Shown: positions 56,820 through 64,000 of the stretch, piece by piece | Position numbering within the stretch: position 1 is the first letter of the stretch | Layout of the letters: every line of letters starts with the position of its first letter | Source: Tetragonia tetragonoides | Lineage: Eukaryota > Streptophyta > Magnoliopsida > Caryophyllales > Aizoaceae | Assembly (NCBI GenBank): GCA_038025085.1 | Contig: CM076148.1 | Span: 2,110,501 to 2,174,500, forward strand | Length of the DNA: 64,000 bases | Direction of reading: 5' to 3' | Translations under genes and position numbers: made by a program | Notes under the pieces: generated by a model | What the model was told of the DNA's origin: nothing | Seen by the model: only the letters and a program-made list of their open reading frames with translations | Databases searched by the model: none

Positions 56820-59800
56820 ATGGGGAATCTGTTCAACTTTTTGTGGAGAGTAATCAATAATAACAACAATGAAGACTACCAACTAGTGAGAATCGAGATC
56901 AGTGTGTTTGTCATGGTTATGCTATACTTTCTTCTCTTTTTTATGGGTCAATTACGACGAACTTCTCGTTCTGTTTTCGTTAAATATTCCCTGCTTGTGA
57001 TTTATGTTTCGTTCTCCTTTGTGATAACGTACACTATAAGCATGATCCATGACTTTGGAGGTGTAGACACCGACCGTCGTCAAATGTTCTTATGGGCAAT
57101 GTGTTCGATGATCGCCTTCGGAGGTGTAGACACCATAGTTGCCTATAACCTCCAGGACCATGAGAACCGGAATAGGTACTTTGTGGAGGTTTGTCTGCTT
57201 GGCTTCTATGTGTCGTTGCTCACTATGAGTATTCTATACCGAAATCAGACGTCGTATTTTAACTTTTTGTTGGTCTTACTAATAGTAGTGGGTCTTAGCA
57301 TCTGGAAGACAGTTGAAAGACTACGAGCTTTGCAGATGGCAAGTCAATCAGGTTTGGCCAAAATCGCCAAACAAACAGCAAACTACATGCGTAATGAGCA
57401 TGAAATGAGTGAAGATCAAATAGACCCATGTAGCATGAAGGGTTACAAGTATTTGCTAGAAGATCCCAATGGTGGGGATGATTATGTGACTTTGGAAAAG
57501 GTATGGGAGTTTGAGAGTGGGTTCTTGAGCTCGAACGACGACCATGGAAGGAAGCTTAAAGACATTTGCCTTTCTTTCGCGTTGTTCAAGTTGCTTATTC
57601 GGAGGTTTTCAGGGTACACAGCATATGAGGCCTCCCAGGAGAAGACATGGAAGTTTATTCGCTATGGGCTCCTTGGTAAGCAAGGGGAGTATGATAGACC
57701 ATTCGAGGTGATTGAGGTAATGATTCATCCATCCGTAGTTCTCAAAAAAATTTCACTGACCATAATTTTGATGTGACAAATCACGATTCATGTCATTTTT
57801 TTGTCTTTCTTTTTGAATGGATGTTTAAGAGTAGAGTTTTGTTTGGCAATATTAGTTGAATGGATGTTTAAGACTAAAGTTATGTTTGGCAAAATTAGTT
57901 GTAACTAAAAATGGTAATATTATTAAGAGGAAAGAAATGAGTAGAAAAATGCCAAAAATAAACTAGTTGTAATGTAGTTATAGCTGTAGATGAACGCTAC
58001 TACAGATAGCTTTCAAAAAACAAGTTGTCGCTGTAATTGCAAATTGAAAATAATCTAGCAAACTGTTTAATAACAGAGAGTTAACTTAAAAACACTAACT
58101 GTACAGAAATTATACTGAATGGCTCAACCGAATACGGGAGTCCTGGCGCATATATATAGACTAGCATGATTAGGGTTACAGAGAATATTTACAGAATTAG
58201 TTTCCTAGTATAATTCTAATTCCCTATTACACCCCCTCAAACTGTTGGGGGAGCACACACTGACAGTTTGTCCTTAAGATACAAAAATTGTTGAGAAGAC
58301 AACCCTTTAGTGAAGATATCAGCGAGCTGAAACTTAGTAGGCACATAACGAACCACCAGAGAACCATTTGCTACTTGTTCACGAACAAAATGATAGTCAA
58401 CGTCAATGTGTTTGCTACGGTCATGCAGAACAGGGTTGACAGACATGTATGTAGCACTGACATTGTCACAATAAACCGTCGTAGGTTGTCGAATGTATAA
58501 ACCAATCTCAAGCAGCAAATGACGAATAAAAAGTGTTTCAGCAACAGAATAAGCAACTGAACGATACTCAACCTCAGTGGAAGACTTGGACACTGTGGGT
58601 TGTTTCTTACTGCGCCAGGAGATTAAATTTGAGCCCAGAAAAACAGCATACCCGGTGGTCGAACGACGAGTGTCGGGACATCCGGCCCAATCTGCATCTG
58701 AATAGGCAACAATGACAGAGGGCGCTTTGCCCGAGGTCATAATCAGACCGTGGTCGGCTGTGCCTGCTAGGTACCTGAAAATACGCTTGACAGCATGTAA
58801 ATGAGCAGTACGAGGAGCATGCATAAACTGAGATACCATATTAACAGCATAAGCAATATCAGGTCTAGTTATAGTCAAGTACTGCAATGCCCCAACCATA
58901 CTTCGATACTCAGTAGGATCGGCAAGCAATTCACCATCTGACAGAGATAATGTAGTCCTAGAAACAACTGGGGTACGGACAGATTTAACTGTGTGCAGGT
59001 GGAATTTTTGTAGGAGGTCTGTCACATATTTGTGCTGGGACAGAAACAGACCCATGGACGTCCGTACCGCCTGAACCCCCAGAAAATAATGAAGATCTCC
59101 CAAGTCTTTCATAGCAATTTGGGTACGAAGACGGGCGATAAGACTAGACAACAACTTGGGAGAGTCACTGGTTAGAATGATATCATCAACATACAGCAAA
59201 AGAATAATAACGGAAGACCCAGCACGAAAAACAAACATACTAGTATCACACTTGCTGCATGTAAACCCAATTTGCACGAGGAATGTGCTAAACCGATGAT
59301 ACCATGCCCTGAGAGCCTGTTTAAGACCGTATATAGAACGTTTAAGCTTGCAGACATGATTTGGGTACTGAGGGTGAACAAAACCGGGAGGTTGAGACAT
59401 GTAAACCTCCTCATTCAAGTACCCATGCAAAAAGGCATTTTTGACATCTAATTGACGAATAGTCCAACCACAAGACACAGCAATAGAAAGAACAAGATGA
59501 ACAGTGGTCGGTTTGACCACAGGACTAAACGTCTCATGAAAATCTATGCCAGCGATTTGATGAATCCCTCTGGCAACCAACCGCGCTTTATGTCGCTCAA
59601 TCGTCCCATCAGAATTGAATTTTGTTTTATAAACCCACTTACAGGACACCACATTCATATCATCACTAAAAGGTACAAGATCCCAAGTTTCATTTTCTAA
59701 TAAAGCATTAAATTCATCGGCCATAGCTTAACGCCACTCAGAATCTCTATTTGCCACAGTAAATGAAGTCGGGTCTATTTCTTTAGCCTCGGTGTGTAGC

Positions 59801-62800
59801 GAAAAAATTTTCTTGGGCTTAGTTATTCCATGTTTAGACCGAGTCATCATGTGATGCGAAGTGGGGAGAGGGACTGTAGACACAGGAACAATAGCCGTCC
59901 CTACAGACACGGGAGAAGACGTGCTACTGCTAGACACGTTGTTGCTGGACGTGCTGTTGGGCGTGGGATGCAGCACAGAAGCATCACCAGCAGCTGGGAC
60001 ACATGACTCAGAGGAGGGACTCTCATTGAGAGAAGCAACATGACCATAAGATGATGTGGGAGACGCTGGAGTAAGAGCAGGACGCAAGGCATCCAAGCTA
60101 GCAGACATGGACGAGGAGTTTACATCAGACACAAAGGACGTGGAACTCGGACTCGTCACGGAGACAACTGGACTCAAGGAAACAACAGCGGATAACGGGA
60201 CCGAGACAACAGGACGCGACACTGCAGGCGAGGTGCTCGGGTTTGACGAAGGGGAAGACGCCATGGTCTGTCTAGTGACAGTGAGCGTCCAAGATGGCAC
60301 AAGCAGAGATGGGCATGTATCATGACTAGACAAATCAAGCGACGAACGGGAGGACACAAGCTGCCTATAAGAGAAGACATTCTCATGAAATTTGACATGA
60401 CGACTGACATAGACACGTCCCGTAGTCGGGTCTAGGCAACGATAACCTTTATAATGTGGAGCGTACCCAATAAAAATGCATCGAACTGAACGAGGAGCAA
60501 GTTTATGGGGAGGGGAAACCGTAAGATGTGGAAAACACTCAGTGCCGAATATACGTAAAAAGCTATAATTGGGAGATTTTCCAAACAATTTTTCAAAAGG
60601 GGAGACATCACCAAGTAATGGGGTGGGAAGACGATTTATAACAAAAATAGAAGTATAAGCATCGTCAACCCAAAATTGACCCGACATGGAGGCCTCAACG
60701 AGCATGGTGCGAGTCATTTCAAGAATGTGTCGATGCTTTCGTTCGGCCACACCATTTTGTTCAGACGTGCCAGGACAAGATTTCCTAAAATAAATCCCGT
60801 TTTGCATAAAATGTTTAAGTAGAGGTTTATTACCAAATTCTCGCCCACCATCTCCTTGAAACATTTTAATTTTGCAATCAAATAGATTTTCAACTAAACG
60901 TTGGAAATTGCAAAAATGATCATAAACCTCAGATTTATTTTTCATTGGATATAGCCAAGCATAACGAGAATAATCATCCACGAACACAACATAATACTTA
61001 AAACCCAAATTTGAAAGTATTGGTGAATGCCATACATCCGAATGAATAAGCTGTAAGGGTTTATCAAATAAATGATCCACATCATCAAAAGGTAATTTAA
61101 TCGACTTGCCTAACTTACACGAGACACAATCTAAAGAAGACTTATGGGTAAGACTAAGACCCTTATTTTTCCGAAGACTATCTAAGACCTTTGAGCTTGC
61201 ATGCCCTAAACGCTTGTGTCAGACTGCAGTAGACTCATGGATAGACAGCAATGCAGGAAGAGAAGACGACTCGACTGGAGTGGATATAGGATAGACATTG
61301 CCATTACTGGAAGCTTGAAGAAGCACCTCCCCCGTTCTCTTGTCCTTTATAAACATAGAAGAGGAATCAAAATTTGCAAAACTATTATTTTCTTCGCAAA
61401 ATTGCTTGACAAATAATAAATTATGTTTTAACTGAGGCACATGATAAACCGACTTCAAGTACACAGGCTTAGGCGTAACATTTAATTTAACTTTCCCAAT
61501 CTTTTTAATCGGAATCTGTGTACCATTAGCAACAGTTATGGATATGGGTCCATTGTAAGGTTTTTGCGAATAAAACATACCATCATTGGGAGTCATATGA
61601 GCTGAAGCTGCGGTGTCAGGATACCAAATGGCCTCATTCGCATCGCCAGTTGAAAGAGTAGCAAAGGATGGGGCCGAAGGAGCAGCTTGAGTACCCTGAA
61701 CCCTGAAAGGACATTGAGAGGCGGGATGACCAGTATAATAGCAAATAAGACAACGCAACTGATTAGTGGGGGCGGAGCCCAAAACTCCGTCAGGGGTGTT
61801 GTTGCCATTGGTATTAGATGTTGAAGCACCCTGTTGATTGTGCTGGTTACCACGATTGCGGTTGTTGTTGTAATTATTCCAACCTCGACCACCGCGACCT
61901 CGACCCCGACCATTGTTGTTGTTGCGACCACCCCCTCGGTAATTGCTGGAGTTGTTGTTACGACCTTGATTACCACGACCTTGGGAGTTGTTGCTGGTCG
62001 TATTAGAGCCACCCCCTCCGTTACTAGCTGTCGAAGCCGCAAAGGCTTGGTGTTAAGGGAGAGGCAGGTCACGATCTTGAAGCTGGCGTAGGCACTGTTC
62101 ATAGTGAATAAGTCGAGCTTTAATGTCATCAAAGGAGACTTGCCCAGGAACATATGTGATTGCTGTAACTAGCGGCTCAAATTCAGAGGTGAGGCCGCTG
62201 ATTGTGTCCTGAAGCAACTCAAGCTCGTCAACGGGTGCATTAATAGAGGCTAAGGAGTCGGCAATGGTCTTGATGCGCCGCAAATAATCTTCAACCGGCT
62301 CTGTTTCACCCTTATGAATGTTTGTAAGAGACCTTTTTAATTCAACCATCCGAGCTAGACTAGCTGTATTGAAGCGAGTCATGAGACGTTGCCATATATG
62401 TGCCGAGTTAACAACTTCATGAACCTCAGCTAATAGTTCACGAGAGAGCGTGGCAAAAAGCCACGAACGAACGCACTGATCAAGGCGCAACCAAGTGTGA
62501 TACGAAGGACTCGGACGTTGGAGGCCAGTGGCGTCTCGTATAAAACGAGAGGGTGCTGGGAGCGAACCATCAACCAGACCAGACAGGTTATGCATAACCA
62601 GAAAGGTAGTAAATTGAGTACGCCACGGCAAAAAATCATCGATGGCAGAGAGTGTGATAGTGACATGATTCTTGATGTTAACCGACCACACATTGGAGAT
62701 AAACGGAGGAAGACCACCATGAAGAGGGTCAAAAGGATCTTGAGTCTGATGAGCATAGTCACCCAAAGTGGAGTTAGAGATACCAGACACATACGGGAAG

Positions 62801-64000
62801 GAGAAGGGAGAAGAGGTTGAATACGGAACGGTAGAGGCGAAAGGCACAGGAGTAGGAAACAGAGACACAGGCACCGAAGGTTGAGAAAAACCCCAGGAAA
62901 TTGGAGCCGTAGCCGTGAAGGAAGGTTGAGTCACACCCGCAGAGAAACCGGGAGGCGTTCGTGGATGAGATGATGGGGAACCAGTCTCAAACACAGCCGA
63001 AGAAAATGAGTGATTTTGAGGAGTGGAGGGCACAGCCATCTCGACAGTAACAGCCGTGGTAGACAAAGGAAGAGAAGTATTGGGATCCATGACTGAAAAG
63101 GACAGATGTGAGAAAAAGAATGTAGAGTTTCACGAGGCGGGTGGAAGAATTTAGGAGACCTAAAGCTCTGATACCATGTACAGAAATTATACTGAATGGC
63201 TCAACCGAATACGGGAGTCCTGGCGCGTATATATAGACTAGCATGATTAGGGTTACAGAGAATATTTACAGAATTAGTTTCCTAGTATAATTCTAATTCC
63301 CTATTACTAACTACAAGTTGTCCACTATTTCCAATGGGGCGAAAAACTTCATTAATTTTTGACTTTAGAATATAATGGACTAAATCAAAATGACTCATAT
63401 ATAAAACCTTCCTCCTCATTATTTGTGAAGTTGAATTATAACTATAGTAAATGTATGCACCTTTTCTCGACCTCATATTAAGAACTCTCAAAATTGCTGA
63501 TCAAACAGTGTGAACTCCAGTTCGTCTACGAATTGTTCTACACCAAGCACTACATGCTCAGCACTATTGGTAATCTTGGGCTCTTGTTCAGGTACAATTA
63601 TTTCGTAGGGTACACTGGAGGCACCATGGTACCGTATGCTATACTCCACGACATGCGCACGAATCCAACCGCCAAATGGAATCCTGCCAATGTATTAGGC
63701 ATTGGCGTCTCAGCTTTCGCAGTACTCACGCTTGCCCTACTAGAAGTTCTGCAATTTGTGATGATATTGGTATCTAATTGGACTACTGTGAGATGGCTTC
63801 TGCTTTATGTCAAAACTGGATACCTGAGCAGCACTAAGACTAAACTACTGACTCGTTGTGTTCCTAAAGTTCTCAAATTGCGTCAGTATCACATATTCAG
63901 ACCATGGGAGAGAAAGCTAGGCCAGTACTCATTCTTGGACAATTTTGCTGGTGTTCCCATTTTGTTGCGCTTGGCAAAGCAAATCCGTTCTGCTCGACCC
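56820..64000 (+). CDS. DUF4220/DUF594 membrane protein, incomplete at the window edge
   Basis: Exon 1 is 56820-57716 (299 codons) and exon 2 starts at 63509 and is open to 64000. Both junctions fit GT/AG and phase 0, joining ...FEVIE to CELQFVYELF. Exon 1 has several membrane segments (EISVFVMVMLYFLLFFMG, YSLLVIYVSFSFVITYTIS, VEVCLLGFYVSLLTMSIL, FLLVLLIVVGLSIW) and the motif ALQMAS. Exon 2 continues with IGNLGLLFRYNYFVGYTGG, further hydrophobic segments and RCVPKVLKLRQYHIFRPW. The DUF594 domain should follow beyond 64000. Function is unknown; these proteins form clusters in plants and some are linked to stress or immunity. The intron holds a complete Copia element in antisense, which may affect splicing or silencing. 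Confidence 0.88.
58100..58231 (-). repeat. Copia 3' LTR (132 bp)
   Basis: TGTACAG at the left and TATTACA at the right, read on the plus strand. It differs from the other LTR at one internal base (gcgcatata versus gcgcgtata). Confidence 0.92.
58232..58240 (-). other. Polypurine tract of the Copia element
   Basis: TTGAGGGGG on the minus strand, directly adjoining the 3' LTR. The stop codon of the polyprotein (TGA) lies inside it. Confidence 0.8.
58237..63090 (-). pseudogene. Copia gag-pol polyprotein frame with three in-frame stops
   Basis: All parts are in one reading frame from ATG 63090: gag (to 62053, UBN2-type), Gly/Asn/Arg-rich region and zinc knuckle CxxCxxxxHxxxxC (about 61750), aspartic protease (DTAASAHM), integrase (61080-59728, with QGDGGREF and ERKHRHI), reverse transcriptase (LDVKNAFLHG, YVDD) and RNase H (YSDADWAG, CDNVSATYM), to the stop at 58237. 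In-frame stops are TAA at 62053-62055, TGA at 61219-61221 and TAA at 59728-59730. No frameshifts were seen. The copy is therefore defective in cis but could be mobilised in trans. Confidence 0.9.
63165..63176 (-). other. Primer binding site (initiator tRNA-Met)
   Basis: TGGTATCAGAGC on the minus strand, directly after the 5' LTR, as in most plant Copia elements. Confidence 0.92.
63177..63307 (-). repeat. Copia 5' LTR (~131 bp)
   Basis: Near-identical to 58100-58231. The outer end lacks the last two bases of the terminal TG/CA. Confidence 0.9.

Larger units (their letters stand above)
58100..63307 (-). mobile_element. Ty1/Copia LTR retrotransposon (5.2 kb) in the DUF4220 intron
   Basis: Two ~130-bp LTRs, PBS complementary to initiator tRNA-Met (TGGTATCAGAGC), polypurine tract, and gag-protease-integrase-RT-RNase H order, which defines Copia. 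The target duplication is CTAAC (58095-58099 and after ...CCCTATTA at 63306); the right LTR has lost its terminal CA. The short LTRs suggest an Ale/Retrofit-type lineage, which is inference. It is antisense to the host gene. Confidence 0.93.

Noticed and set aside
59861..60325. Plus-strand frames inside the Copia element
   Set aside because: Antisense to gag-pol; composition follows the coding strand.
61593..62153. Separate minus-strand protein in the Copia element
   Set aside because: An alternative frame over the Gly/Asn-rich gag part; the main frame has zinc knuckle and protease.

Overview
This is nuclear DNA of a flowering plant, most likely a eudicot. The genes have spliced exons, AT-rich introns and plant-specific families: a SYP12-type syntaxin, PP2-A phloem lectin, XTH, CYP89A P450s, DUF4220/DUF594 proteins and a CNL resistance gene. 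There is also a nuclear tRNA-Leu(UAG), a plastid ycf2 insert, and many plant transposons (Copia, solo LTRs, hAT-type elements, MITEs, SINE/LINE debris). No operon, CRISPR array or prokaryotic feature was seen.

Layout. 0-5 kb: a syntaxin gene (minus) and a pectin methylesterase pseudogene (minus) whose coding exon is cut by a 756-bp solo LTR. 6.7-14 kb: a PP2-A gene (plus, 3 exons), an intronless F-box/DUF295 gene (plus) and an NTF2 gene (minus, 2 exons). 14.9-22.3 kb: a tandem duplication carrying two CYP89A genes (minus). The left copy has an in-frame TGA; the right copy is intact. Between them sits a chimeric retro-insert joining a piece of CYP89A coding sequence to a LINE-like 3' end, and two copies of one MITE. 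22.6-27.7 kb: a SINE, an hAT-type element and a 2-kb retrocopy of a TPR-protein mRNA with poly(A) and a 14-bp target duplication. 27.7-31.4 kb: an OST3/OST6 gene (plus), another hAT-type element and a decayed piece of a second OST3/6 copy. 32-39.6 kb: ~310-bp tandem repeats, a PPR gene fragment, a CNL pseudogene interrupted by a 370-bp solo LTR, and tRNA-Leu. 41.5-45 kb: a 663-bp hAT-type element and an XTH gene (plus, 4 exons). 46-54 kb: a larger array of the ~310-bp repeat, a CRIPT-like pseudogene with a ycf2 insert in its intron, a DUF594 fragment, and degenerate ~440-bp repeats rich in ACGTG. 56.8-64 kb: a DUF4220/DUF594 gene (plus, running off the window) whose intron holds a nearly complete 5.2-kb Copia element in reverse orientation.

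The genes do not form a pathway. The main theme is genome turnover: at least three genes are broken by mutation (PME, CYP89A copy 1, CNL), two of them also by solo LTRs that left exact 5-bp target duplications, and several insertions can be dated relative to each other or reconstructed from their target duplications. I found no convincing new molecular system. The most informative objects are the CYP89A-LINE chimera, the two exon-splitting solo LTRs, the TPR retrocopy, and the Copia element with almost identical LTRs but three in-frame stops.
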